Shown here: positions 28,445 through 37,434 of the stretch, in pieces
How the letters are laid out: every line of letters begins with the position of its first letter
Position numbering within the stretch: position 1 is the first letter of the stretch
Assembly: GCA_002284615.2 (NCBI GenBank)
Contig: MU070117.1
Coordinates: 19,897 to 83,896 of the forward strand
DNA length: 64,000 nt
Source of the DNA: Dunaliella salina
Taxonomy: Eukaryota > Chlorophyta > Chlorophyceae > Chlamydomonadales > Dunaliellaceae
Reading direction: 5' to 3'
Translations under genes and position numbers: made by a program
The notes under the pieces: model-generated
The model's database searches: none
Seen by the model: the letters and a program-made list of their open reading frames with translations, nothing else
What the model was told of the DNA's origin: nothing

Positions 28445-28765
28445 TGTTATGATGTATGAAAGTTTTTTTATATATTTTAGTGTTTTTTTAAATTCAATTA
28501 CAAAGAAGTACACTACCAGGTCCCATAATTGTAATACTATTTCGGTGGCTTTTCTACGTTTCTTTAGACCCTTGGATATTTAAATTGATCTTCAAGTGCT
28601 CAAGGCAGTCAAAATCTTGATTTGGCCCATCTAAGAGCACTTAAGAGTCCTTGGACTCTTAGGTTTTAAACTATTCACCACTGGTCTAGTAAACCTCGAT
28701 GTAAGATTTTATGAATCCCTACGCACCAAAGTTGATTGAATAAACTCTGCTAGGAAAACTTAGGA
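28445..28765. other. Non-coding spacer
   Basis: AT-rich with no supported ORF. The first 60 bp next to the ankyrin gene hold TTGAATTTAAAAAAA on the minus strand, which could be its promoter. Confidence 0.35.
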
Positions 28766-28769
28766 GGAT

Positions 28770-29130
28770 TTGTCTGTATTTAGAAGATATACTTCCATAG
28801 TGTCAGGCCTTGCATATTCTCTTAAAGTCATTCTTCTTTCTCCACTTGGGTGTATATTTATTACAGGGCCTCCTCTGCCTGTCAGGGACACTTTATCCCA
28901 ATCAAGCTCTCAATTCCCTGTAATTTTTACTTTGTGTTTTGTAGCTACATGTTGAATCTTCTCATCAAGCTCTAATAGAAGATCACCTATGGCATCGCGT
29001 AATGTCTTGGTTATTTTTTGGCATTCTTGTGGCCATTTAAATTGTATATCTTTGGCTGTATCCTTGCGAATCCCTAAAAATATGACACGTTCTCTATTTT
29101 GGGGGCCATTTTAATTTAAACAGTTTTGTA
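28770..29130 (-). pseudogene. C5-methyltransferase relic (motifs VIII-IX)
   Basis: The minus strand, in shifting frames, reads NRERVIFLGIRKD (motif VIII, about 29070-29105) and INIHPSGERRMTLREYAR (motif IX, about 28810-28865). This is the signature of a Dcm-like C5-MTase of a different subgroup from the two fuller copies here. In-frame stops and the lack of motifs I-VI show it is dead. Confidence 0.7.
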
Positions 29131-29165
29131 TGCACATCATAACCACACTCTTCTTGGTTTTTTTT

Positions 29166-29560
29166 TTATAAGGCAAACGAGCTCTTTATACAACTCATTT
29201 CTTTCATCGTGTTCATTTCTATTAGCATTAGCAATGGCACGGAAACCCACCTATCAATAGCGGGTATTGTATCCAGTTCCTTTATATCGCTGCAATCGGG
29301 AGTGAAATTAAAAAATTCTTTATAAGTTTCACAGTCATTGTCATTTTGAACATTGGAACTTTTCCATTGCTTCAAGGAGAACCGAGATTGACAGCTCAAA
29401 ATCTCCTTTATGTTGCTCTTCACAAATGCTAGGGCTATCAATATTAGTAGGTACATCTCTTTCCTTTTATATTACCATACAAAGCTTAAAATATTTTTCA
29501 TTTTTATTCCTTAAATATCGTTGAATAAATTAGTTAACTGTTAAAGCCCCCAGATAACAA
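29166..29560 (-). pseudogene. Fanzor/TnpB element, 5' fragment (minus strand)
   Basis: The segment 29379-29560 matches the 5' end of the element at 35099-35300: the leader from GGCTTTAACAGTTAA onward and the N-terminus IALAFVKSNIKEIL with SRFSLKQWKSS. Unlike the copy at 35 kb it has an in-frame ATG (MYLLILIALAFVK, 29456). After about 45 residues the frame runs into unrelated sequence to 29166. The right end at 29550 is next to GGGG, matching the GG boundary seen in other copies. Confidence 0.7.
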
Positions 29561-29719
29561 TTTTATCCTTTGTTGATTCTCATATATATATAGGTAGATT
29601 AGGATTTGGACAGACTCGTAAAACCGGAGAAAACCTAAACCCGATTCTCCAAGATATAAAGGGTGTATAAATGATAAGAAGAGGACTTAAGGTTTTTTTG
29701 CATAACCTAATAAAAGATC

Positions 29720-30895
29720 ATGACGAAAAGAAGAGACCAAATGGAGTATGCAATCACGTTAGATGGAGTAGAAGTAGAAGCCCAAGTGCTTTCAAAAGAT
29801 GCCTGCTGTTGTTCTAAGTACTACTATTGCACAGAGTGTGGTGAAAAAGTATCGCTTGTGCTTCCTAGACTCAAAAAACCCCATTTTCGACACATGGCAG
29901 GACAATCATGTATCCAAATATATTTTGATAACGAAGATGATGATGAGCAATCCTTAAAGCGTGTTAGAAACTGTTGTTCTTTGTTTTATAACGCATGGAT
30001 TTCCAAGTACCCCTCAACATTGACAAGACATTTAATCCCATTAGGAGAAAAACGTGTAATGGTGGATATTGTTTCCCAACCTCATCATGTGAAATTACAA
30101 CATTCTCCTGTTACAAAAGAATTTGTGCAACTACGGAATGAATTGCAAGGTATGGGTGGTTGACACATCAATGGCAGGTAGTTACACTCTTGAAGAAGTG
30201 AAGTTTGGTTTGCAAAGTGGGAAAGGAGATTTTGTGCAGATAAGAATATTGCCAATATGCATTCAATATTGTGTTCTTCCCGCCCAAAAAATGTCCGAGT
30301 AATCCTTGATCCGGATTATAGAGATGACAATAGCCCATTATTTTTAGTGGTTAATACTCCAAGAGAAAATTTGGAAGGCTTGGAGGTTTTAGCTATAGAC
30401 CGAAAGCATTATGTAGAGGAATTTCAAGTAGTTGAAACTTTGTTTACCGCTAATCAAAAAGTAGACTATTTTCCATTATTAAAATGCCTAAAAGAAAAGG
30501 GTTTAAAGATAACAAACATACAAAAATTGTTTGATAGCATGGAGCGATTGAGTTGTAGAATTTTTTATGAACTTCACGAAGATAAGTGCGTCCTGTTACA
30601 TGTGGTGGATGGTCTTTTGATGATGAGCAAATGTGATCCACTTGTATTTGAATATATTGATGATTGGATAGAGCGAAAAATGTTACACATCATAGATGAT
30701 GTCCTAATGCCTTTTGGTCAATACCAAGGTTATTGGATACTAGAGTTGCCAGACTATTATCTAAAATGGGCATGTAATAGTCTTAGAGATTCCAAAATAT
30801 ATTCAAAATTGAAATTGGCATATGCCATTAAAGTAGAGCTTTTACATAGGCATAAATATAAAAGATTTTTTGCAAATGTATTGAAAATTTTTTGA
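29720..30895 (+). pseudogene. CoiA-like nuclease fused to a DUF3820 domain, two compensating frameshifts
   Basis: The N-terminal part has the CoiA-like zinc finger: YYCTECGEKVSLVLPRLKKP with HFRHMAG (29827-29909), then a nuclease-like region (RVMVDIV). A one-base shift near 30150 moves to the frame reading KVWVVDTSMAG, and a second near 30215 returns to the first frame (KWERRFCADKN), continuing to 30895. The C-terminal ~55 residues (VLMPFGQYQGYWILELPDYY, LKWACNSLR) are a DUF3820 domain, as found beside exonucleases. CoiA-like proteins process DNA in bacterial competence and occur in NCLDVs and phages. All motifs survive, so the indels are recent or errors. A TATA-like AAGATATAAAGG lies about 60 bp upstream. 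Confidence 0.75.
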
Positions 30896-30909
30896 ATGGT
30901 TGGCAGGAG

Positions 30910-31152
30910 AAATGAATGTGGCATACTCCATGCATCTCTAAACTCTTGGTATTCAAATCTTCACGCTATCCAAATCTTATCATCATATCATCGTTTTACT
31001 CCAAGTTCAATTCCTTTCAAATTTGTTTGATTTGTATTTACCCCCTCTCTAAAGCCTCAATACATTTTGCACAGCTTGTGAACAAATATCAATTGATGAT
31101 ACTCAATGAATGTCTTTGGGATTTCATGGTTGTTGAGCCAATATGCCCGAAA
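30910..31152. repeat. ~245-bp direct repeat, left copy
   Basis: Nearly identical to 34348-34592 (from GAGTGTGGCATACTCCATGC, or GAATGTGG here, to the ATATGCCCGAA end), differing by about a dozen substitutions. The two copies bracket the methyltransferase-helicase module in the same orientation. Confidence 0.95.
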
Positions 31153-31234
31153 ACCCACCCTTTTTTAAATGGTATGAAGTTCTTTGAAAATAACAACCAC
31201 TTGAAGATGAAAAAGATACACCTTTGCGCTTGCT

Positions 31235-31345
31235 CCCTTTAACAATTGAAGAATTTATTTTACAAGTTCAGCCATTCGAATATCCTTCTGCATACAGAGA
31301 ATTACTCACGCATGTTTCCAAGCTCTTTGGATGTTCTCGCACCTG
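31235..31345 (-). pseudogene. Relic of the GIY-YIG C-terminal domain
   Basis: DNA similarity to 20394-20480 (TCCTTCTGCATACA, then TTACTCACGCATGT and CCAAGCT-TTTGGAT), i.e. the end of the helical domain on the minus strand. It is too short and broken to be coding. Confidence 0.55.
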
Positions 31346-31428
31346 CATCGCATTATCTGTGTATTCGGCATGGCAATTGCATGTCATATGTATGCCATAT
31401 GTATGCCATTCAACTTATTTTTTTCTAA

Positions 31429-32412
31429 ATGTCTATTATGAGATATTTATCTTTATTTTCGGGAATAGGAGGATTTGAAGTAGCAATTCATCAAGTATTT
31501 GGTGATAAAGCAGAATGTGTTGGCTATTCAGAAATTGATAAACATGCAATAGCAGAGTATGAAAGTCATTATCCTAACCATGTCAATCTTGGAGATATAA
31601 CAAAATTAAAGAAGAATGACATAGATTCACTAGATAAGATAGATTTAATAGTTGGAGGTTTTCCTTGCAGTGACTTATCAAGTGCTAATGATCAAAATAG
31701 AAAAGGCTTAAATGGCCAAAAATCAGGATTGTTTTGGATAATGTGTAATGTAATAATGTGGGCGAGAACACAAAATCCAAATTTACAAATAATAATAGAA
31801 AATAATGCAAGTATGGCACATAAATGGCGTGACATGATAACAAATAAATTGTGCATAGTTCTCAAGCAGACTCTATATTGTAACTTTTTTGATTCAAGTC
31901 AATGGGTAATGCAGAGACGCAGGCGTTACTATTGGACACTTAAACAAATACCTGAATATTACGGTACTCGAAAGCAATCCATGAATGATGTACTAGTACC
32001 TATAAATGAAGCAAAACAATATAAGTTGAAAGCAAATGCAATCATGTTTTTGAATTCATCACCTCCGCATTTACATGGGTACAAGGGGGAAATCATCAGC
32101 ATAAAAGGCTCTTGTTACAAAAAAAAATCAGTAGAATACCCAACCCGCCTTAGTAATTTTGGTTATTCTACAACCCTTGATGACTATGTGAAATGTTTGG
32201 TAACAAGATACCAATCATGTTTTTTGCTAGATTACCGGCTGTGCTCTAGAGAACATATGTTTATTCCTCGATATTTAGCCAAATCAGAATTCAATAGATT
32301 GTTTGGATATCCTGAAAATTACGTGTACACAAATCGTAACTCAGTATACGCTCGTTTATATGGTATGACTGTTGTTCCGCCCGTAGTTAAGCATATTCTA
32401 CTTAATTTGTAA
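31429..32412 (+). CDS. DNA cytosine-5 methyltransferase 2
   Basis: 327 aa, intact; the start is the ATG at 31429 or at 31438 (MRYLSLFSGIGGFE). Motif I LSLFSGIGGFE, motif IV VGGFPCSDLSSAN with catalytic Cys, motif VI IIIENNASM (ENN instead of the usual ENV), motif VIII VMQRRRRYYWT, motif IX AKSEFNRLFGYPENY and motif X RLYGMTVVPPVVKHIL are all present. The FPCSDLS form is seen in NCLDV and phage enzymes. Its stop codon overlaps by 15 bp the 3' end of the convergent helicase gene, as expected in compact viral genomes. Together with the helicase it lies between 245-bp direct repeats. Confidence 0.9.
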   Translation: MSIMRYLSLFSGIGGFEVAIHQVFGDKAECVGYSEIDKHAIAEYESHYPNHVNLGDITKLKKNDIDSLDKIDLIVGGFPCSDLSSANDQNRKGLNGQKSGLFWIMCNVIMWARTQNPNLQIIIENNASMAHKWRDMITNKLCIVLKQTLYCNFFDSSQWVMQRRRRYYWTLKQIPEYYGTRKQSMNDVLVPINEAKQYKLKANAIMFLNSSPPHLHGYKGEIISIKGSCYKKKSVEYPTRLSNFGYSTTLDDYVKCLVTRYQSCFLLDYRLCSREHMFIPRYLAKSEFNRLFGYPENYVYTNRNSVYARLYGMTVVPPVVKHILLNL

Positions 32413-34121
32413 ATACTCTTTAATGATAGGCATCAATGTCCACATATTGCCTGTATTTTCTATAATCCTATAACGATTATGTTTGTCATCCCATAAACTA
32501 TAATGCAAAATATTGATAGTATTTTTTGATGTCATCTGGAGGTCACTTATTGTCAACATTTCAAAGTTTCTCTCAATAAACATCGTAATAATTTTGTGTA
32601 CTATTGTATTTGATTTTTTATATGCTTTTGCAACATTGGCTAACCTCTCTGGTGTATCTTCTTGGTCTTCTTTCTTAAGTGGCTCAGCATGATTTGTCCA
32701 CTTTGCCTTGCGTTTTACCTCGCTGCCCATTATTGTTTCACTAGCCTTAATGATCTTTCCGTTTTTGGTGGTTTGGACACCATTCCCTTTATAGCCAGGG
32801 ACTTTACTATAATCAAATTCATTTTCCCATAGATTAATATAATTGATGACGGACTTGACATGTGTGTAGATGAGGCAATGAACATGTGCTTGTTATGACC
32901 ACACGCACGTCCAATAAGACTCTGTGATAAAGTACTGTCACATGGGGTCTTGGTATCTCGATCTACTAACAACCCCACATTATCAATTGGCATTGTTTGA
33001 GCAACCCTAAATAGCTCTTTTAATATAAAGATTGTGTGTCTGATGGGTTTCTCTCTAAGAATGTCTTCATTTGACATCCTTACCATTTGTGATTGTGTAA
33101 TGTGTTGATTTTCAAATACTTTATAGTTTCTTTGTATAAAGAAGTTCTTGATTGTGTTCTTAGCATCCCATAGGACTATATCAGCATCAAGCTTTGACTT
33201 TTTGATGGAATCTTCTAGCAAAGTCTTGGACTGTTCAATTTCCGCCTTTTTTGTGTCTGTGGGAAATCTAATCATATGATAAAGTGGCCTCGAATACTCT
33301 GAAATTCTTTGTGTTATCACCTTATGGAAAGGCACACCTTCGTCTGTTTTCTCTTTTATACCGTATGATTGATGCACACGTCCTTTTATCAGAAAATCTT
33401 TGTGCCACACATATGTTGGAGCTGTGTGAGGATAAGCAGCGACCGTACGGTATTTTTCTGGCTTCCAGTGTTGCTCCATTGTTTCTTTAATTGCATCTGG
33501 AGTGGCAGAAACCATCAAGAACTTCACTCGCTTGTGATGCAAGAATTCAAAAAGTTCTAATTGTGACACCTTGCGTTCACTATGCTCGGGATGAAACTCG
33601 AGAAGAGTGTTAAAAATGACGTGGTCTAATTTTGTTCCAACATGCACTTCATCAATTATGATCAAAGTATTAAAATCGGACAACACAGCATCTCTAAGAC
33701 GATCAATATTATCTCGGTTACATACATCTTTGTTGTGCCAAATATTGTCTTGCATACAAGGAAGAACACGTTCTTGGGTTTGTTCTTTCCAAGAATTTGA
33801 GTTAAGACCTGTGATGAAAAATACAAATGGATATGGAACAAAGTACTTCATGTCTATGTGGGTCATCAAATTATGTGCCGTCCAAAAAATGGTAGATGTT
33901 TTACCAAATTGCGTTGGTGCTACAAACAACTCTGCTGCTAGGTCATGCTCATACAAACCGGTAATAAGTTCCATTGACTTCTCCATTGTATTATCATATC
34001 TTGTGAAAGATTTACTACAATGCCTAAGTTGAGCATTAACCCACTCTCTCATTCGCTCAATAACATCAGGCTCATTGTTCATCAAGGCCCTGACATCCTT
34101 CTCAAGGGTATAAAGAAACAT
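32398..34121 (-). pseudogene. SF2 helicase/translocase (DEVH), one frameshift
   Basis: The frame 32730-34121 has ELFVAPTQFGKTSTI (Walker A-like), NTLIIIDEVHVGTK (DEVH box), KFLMVSATPDAI (motif III) and SQSLIGRACGHNKH (motif VI). A one-base shift near 32885 continues as VHCLIYTHVKSVINYINLWE and on into the frame 32398-32730, giving about 570 aa in total. The region after motif VI and the last 60 residues (winged-helix-like) are unassigned. Such stand-alone SF2 proteins occur in NCLDVs, and next to a C5-MTase a restriction or DNA-remodelling partner is possible, but no nuclease motif is seen. The stop is TAG at 32398-32400. Confidence 0.75.
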
Positions 34122-34347
34122 TGGTGTAGGAAGCTTTCCAGTTGCTTTGTGATTTTTTTATTCCTTTAATAATAAAATCGATTTTTCTCTTTTTTTGTGA
34201 GAGAAAAAAAAATTATGTGACGACTTGTAACAAAAGATTATGTGACAATCAAGTTACAAAATCAGTAACAAAAGATTTTGTGCAACTACGAATTGAATTG
34301 ATTTTTTCAACAAGGCAACTTTAATTGGATAGCGTGAAAAAAAATTA

Positions 34348-34592
34348 AATGAGTGTGGCATACTCCATGCATCTCTAAACTCTTGATATTCAAATCTTCA
34401 CGCTATCCAAATCTTATCATCATATCATCGTTTTACTCCAAGTTCAATTCCTTTCAAATTTGTTTGATTTGTATTTACTCCCTCTCTAAAGCCTCGATAC
34501 ATTTTGCATAGCTTGTGAACAAATATCAATTGATGATACTCAATGAATGTCTTTGGGATTTCAAGGCTGTTGAGTCGATATGCCCGAAGACC
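34348..34592. repeat. ~245-bp direct repeat, right copy
   Basis: Partner of 30910-31152. Just to its left, 34258-34300 repeats a piece of the CoiA-like gene (TTTTGTGCAACTACGAATTG), which sits in the same relation to the left copy but about 760 bp further away. The duplicated unit therefore originally included CoiA sequence that was deleted on this side. Confidence 0.95.
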
Positions 34593-34875
34593 CTTGATAA
34601 ATAACAACCACTTAAAGGGATTCTTTTTATATAGAGAGCTCTGTAAATGAAAGCATTTACGCACTGGGCTACCGTGTTTGAGCATTTCATTTTTAATCAT
34701 ATATACGGTTAAGGGTCTGCATGTCTTTCTTATTTTTTGGTCATTTCAGAAGCATCACTAGAAATCATCTATCATTTTGTATATGGAGTATTTTGCTAGG
34801 ATAAGGTTTGTGGGTGTATGTATTGTGTGCTTTTCTTGAATGATTCCCAAGCTTCTTGTTGCTAAGTCTACATGT

Positions 34876-34920
34876 CCGCTCTTTTAAACTTTAACTTTAT
34901 TGAGGTTTTGCTCAATACTC
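34876..34920 (-). mobile_element. Solo 3' end of a Fanzor/IS607 element
   Basis: CCGCTCTTTTAAACTTTAAC followed by TTTATTGAG is the reverse complement of the 3' terminus of the element at 35099-36874. Only about 45 bp remain. Confidence 0.75.
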
Positions 34921-34938
34921 TCCACCTAGCACCCCTAG

Positions 34939-35068
34939 GTAAACAAATGGATGAAAAGCATTGTGTATAATTTTTTTCTTTTTTTGTTTATTAAGTGTCC
35001 TTTTAGTTAAAAGGAAAATGTGTCAAAAAGATGCAAGTTTGTGCAATATGTTGCAAATTTATGTTAAT
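34939..35068. repeat. ~130-bp direct repeat left of Fanzor copy 1
   Basis: From GTAAACAAATGGATGAAAAG to TTGCAAATTTATGTTAAT, nearly identical to 36912-37043 apart from T-run lengths and one substitution. The pair brackets the Fanzor element at distances of about 30 bp (left) and 37 bp (right). Confidence 0.95.
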
Positions 35069-35142
35069 GGTATACTAAAGTTTGATGCTCTTTTGAAAGG
35101 CTTTAACAGTTAATTGATTTATTCAATGATATTTAAGGAAAT

Positions 35143-35164
35143 AAAAAATTGAAATTATTTAAAG
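35143..35164 (+). promoter_or_regulatory. AAAATTGA-type motif inside the Fanzor element
   Basis: AAAAAATTGAAATTATTTAA then AG, lying about 115 bp before the usable Fanzor frame. The minus-strand copy near 48855-48880 keeps AAAAAATTGAAATTATT. It has the same layout (core, short spacer, TTTAAAG) as the viral-type gene promoters here. Confidence 0.5.
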
Positions 35165-35259
35165 CCTTGTATGGTAATATAAAATAAAAAGATGATTTAT
35201 GTGGATACCTACTAAGATCGATTGCCCTAGCATTTGCGAAGAGCAACACAAAGGAGACT

Positions 35260-36653
35260 TTGAGCAGTCAATCTTGGTTCTCCTTGAAGCAATGGAAAAG
35301 CTCAGACCTTCAAAAAGAAAAAGTAAGGGGTAAGACAAAAATCAAGGATATAGATAAAGAGAAAAAGGAAAAGAAACGAGGCAATAGTTTAAGGAAGTCC
35401 AAAAAACCACCAGCTAACTATTCTAAAAAAATCAAGCTACAGCCAAAGAAAGAAGATGCCCAAACTTTCAATCAATGGTTTGGTTGTTGTAGACTAACCT
35501 ACAATTGGGCTTTGTCATGTATCAAGAAAAAACCAAAGGAATACAAAATGACGGACATAGTTTGGCTAAGAAAACGTTTCATCAACAAATGTAACATACC
35601 GAAAGATAGACAATATCTCCTTGGCACTCCAAAGGAAATTAGGGATAGTGCTTTGAGTGACCTAGCCCAAGCTTACAAGACCAACTTTGCTGTTAGAAAG
35701 AAAGACCCTAGTCACACCTTTGACATCGAGTTTAGGAAGAAAAAGGACAATCAAAGCATCACGTTGGGTTATCAAAATGGAATAAAATTGTGGGACACTC
35801 AGCAACAAGAAATGAAGATGTACCCAACGTATTTACAAAATAAAATCAACTTTCACATCCGGAAAAACCGAAGCCTTCCTGAGAAACTTGAGAACGATTG
35901 TAAACTCACCAAAGACAAGTTAGGAAGGTACTACTTGATCATCGTTTATCACCGAGTAGCCTGTGATGATCAAACAGGCAAAAAAGGGAATGAATGGTGC
36001 TCAATAGACCCTGGAGTGAGAACAATGTTAACAATCTATAGTAGTTCAAATGGCCTAGCTTACAAAGTAGGAGAGAACGACATGACAAGGATATTTAGGC
36101 TTTGTAAATGTTTAGACAAACTAATATCTAGGATGAATAATATTAAACGTAAGTTTAGAAGGAAAAAGTATAACATAAGAGAAAGAATCAAAAACCTAGT
36201 AACAGAAGTACACTGCAAGGCAGTACGTCTACTAGTCACCAACTTTAACAATGTCATCATTCCTCCTTTTAACGTTAGCCAAATGACAAAGCGTTCGAAC
36301 AGAAAGATAAACAGTAAGTCGGTTAGGGGAATGTTATGTTGGAGACACTTTGCCTTTCGACAACGTCTACTACAAACAGCCCAAAGGTATAACGTTAACG
36401 TATTTGTAAGAGGCGAAGAATACACTAGTAAAACGTGTACGCCAACAAAGTTGGCCTAGGCGCTTCGCGCGTACGGGCTTTGCCCTAGCGCTCCGCGCGT
36501 ACAAATTGTAGGACAATCAAAGAAAATTTAGGAGGGGCCAAAGACTACAGATGTTCTCACTGTGGGCTATTAGGTGACCGAGACCTTTGTGCAGCAAGGA
36601 ATATCCTTTTAAAAAATGTGTTTGGGCCTAAGCCCAAAAGTCGATTAGACTAG
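35260..36653 (+). pseudogene. Fanzor2-like (IS607 TnpB/OrfB) RNA-guided nuclease, interrupted in the zinc ribbon
   Basis: The frame 35260-36459 encodes about 400 aa of a TnpB-family protein: the N-terminal OrfB helix-turn-helix region (FNQWFGCCRLTYNWALSCIK), RuvC-I WCSIDPGVRTMLTIYS with catalytic Asp, and RuvC-II region NVIIPPFNVSQM where the usual Glu of PEF is Pro. It then stops in a 62-bp insertion (36441-36502). Removing that insertion restores T-C-T-N-C followed by YRCSHCGLLGDRDLCAARNI, i.e. the CxxC...CxxC zinc ribbon and RuvC-III Asp, ending at TAG 36651-36653. No in-frame ATG is present near the start; homology extends upstream to about 35215, so the start is unsettled (TTG, lost ATG or an upstream exon). 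Confidence 0.85.
36441..36502. repeat. Two GTAC-bounded double-hairpin microelements (34 + 28 bp)
   Basis: Inserted after GTAC at 36437-36440, with GTAC again at 36471-36474 and 36499-36502. The first unit is GCCAAC-AAA-GTTGGC, CTAG, GCGC-TTC-GCGC, GTAC. The second is GGGC-TTT-GCCC, TA, GCGC-TCC-GCGC, GTAC. Excising all 62 bp leaves one GTAC and restores the Fanzor zinc ribbon. The same pair occupies the same site in copy 2 (47488-47549). Confidence 0.9.
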
Positions 36654-36874
36654 GCGATGCTACGCTCGGCCTTTGGCTTGTCTTTCAGTAGACAGTCAAT
36701 GAAAACTTTGCCCTTTGGATTGCCTTAGCATGTTAGAAGTGTTCTGAAAGAAGCTACGCGTTCGTTGGGCTACATGGGCAACAACGTATAACGGCACGGA
36801 AGATGGTGCAAGGTGAAGAGAAGAAGGGTCAATATTGAGCTAACACTCAATAAAGTTAAAGTTTAAAAGAGCGG
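36654..36874 (+). ncRNA. Candidate Fanzor guide RNA (fRNA/omega-RNA) region
   Basis: About 220 bp between the Fanzor stop and the element's right end. It is conserved in copy 2 (47101-47345, minus) and copy 3 (60795-61105) although it has no ORF. It contains GC-rich hairpin-forming stretches such as GCGATGCTACGCTCGGCC and ends in AAAGTTTAAAAGAGCGG. In TnpB/Fanzor systems the guide RNA comes from the gene's 3' end, the element end forms the scaffold, and the flanking DNA gives the guide. Position and conservation fit; transcription is not shown. Confidence 0.45.
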
Positions 36875-36911
36875 TAAATGATTTACACATTATTAATAAG
36901 AAAAGAAGATT

Positions 36912-37043
36912 GTAAACAAATGGATGAAAAGCATTGTGTATAATTTTTTTTCTTTTTTTTGTTTATAAAGTGTCCTTTTAGTTAAAAGGAAAATGTGTCA
37001 AAAAGATGCAAGTTTGTGCAATATGTTGCAAATTTATGTTAAT
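36912..37043. repeat. ~130-bp direct repeat right of Fanzor copy 1
   Basis: Partner of 34939-35068, same orientation. Confidence 0.95.
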
Positions 37044-37434
37044 TTGTGTACATGGCAGCTGAAATCATCGCCGGTCGAGTGGCGAAAATGGAATCGGCAT
37101 TTTAGGAAGCACGTTGCCTGCCCCAAACTAAACCGCAATTCGCTATAAAATGGGTTGCGTGCAGCAACCACAGCAACAGACCAATGTTCTTCCGCTCATT
37201 GGAATCGGAATGGAAGACATCAAATTCAAACCATTGATTCAAGCAACATTCCCAAAAGTGTGCTAGGCGAGGCAATACTACGCTCAGACACAAAATATAA
37301 AAATTAAAAACCCATGAGCGGCGGAACGTGGACTTTACTTGTCCTAGGGCCTCTAGATCTAGCCCCCCCCCCGTTCCAGGTGCACTAAAAAGCTGGCTTC
37401 AAGAAGCATCCGATGGTGTCTTCCAATCACGATT
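37044..37434. other. Non-coding spacer with a Fanzor 3' relic
   Basis: No supported ORF. TGCTAGGCGAGGCAATACTA then CGCTCAGAC at about 37261 resembles the start of the conserved Fanzor 3' region (CTAGGCGATGCTACGCTCGG). A C homopolymer lies at about 37363. Confidence 0.4.

Larger units (their letters stand above)
35099..36874 (+). mobile_element. IS607-type Fanzor/TnpB element, copy 1
   Basis: Boundaries come from comparison with the copy at 47101-48913 and partial copies: the 5' end is GGCTTTAACAGTTAA (35099) and the 3' end is AAAGTTTAAAAGAGCGG (to 36874). There are no inverted terminal repeats and no obvious target duplication, as expected for IS607 with a GG core. It carries its own AAAATTGA-type motif (35143-35164), one Fanzor/TnpB gene and about 220 bp of conserved 3' non-coding sequence. 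No recombinase gene is inside it; a broken one lies at 39 kb. Confidence 0.85.
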
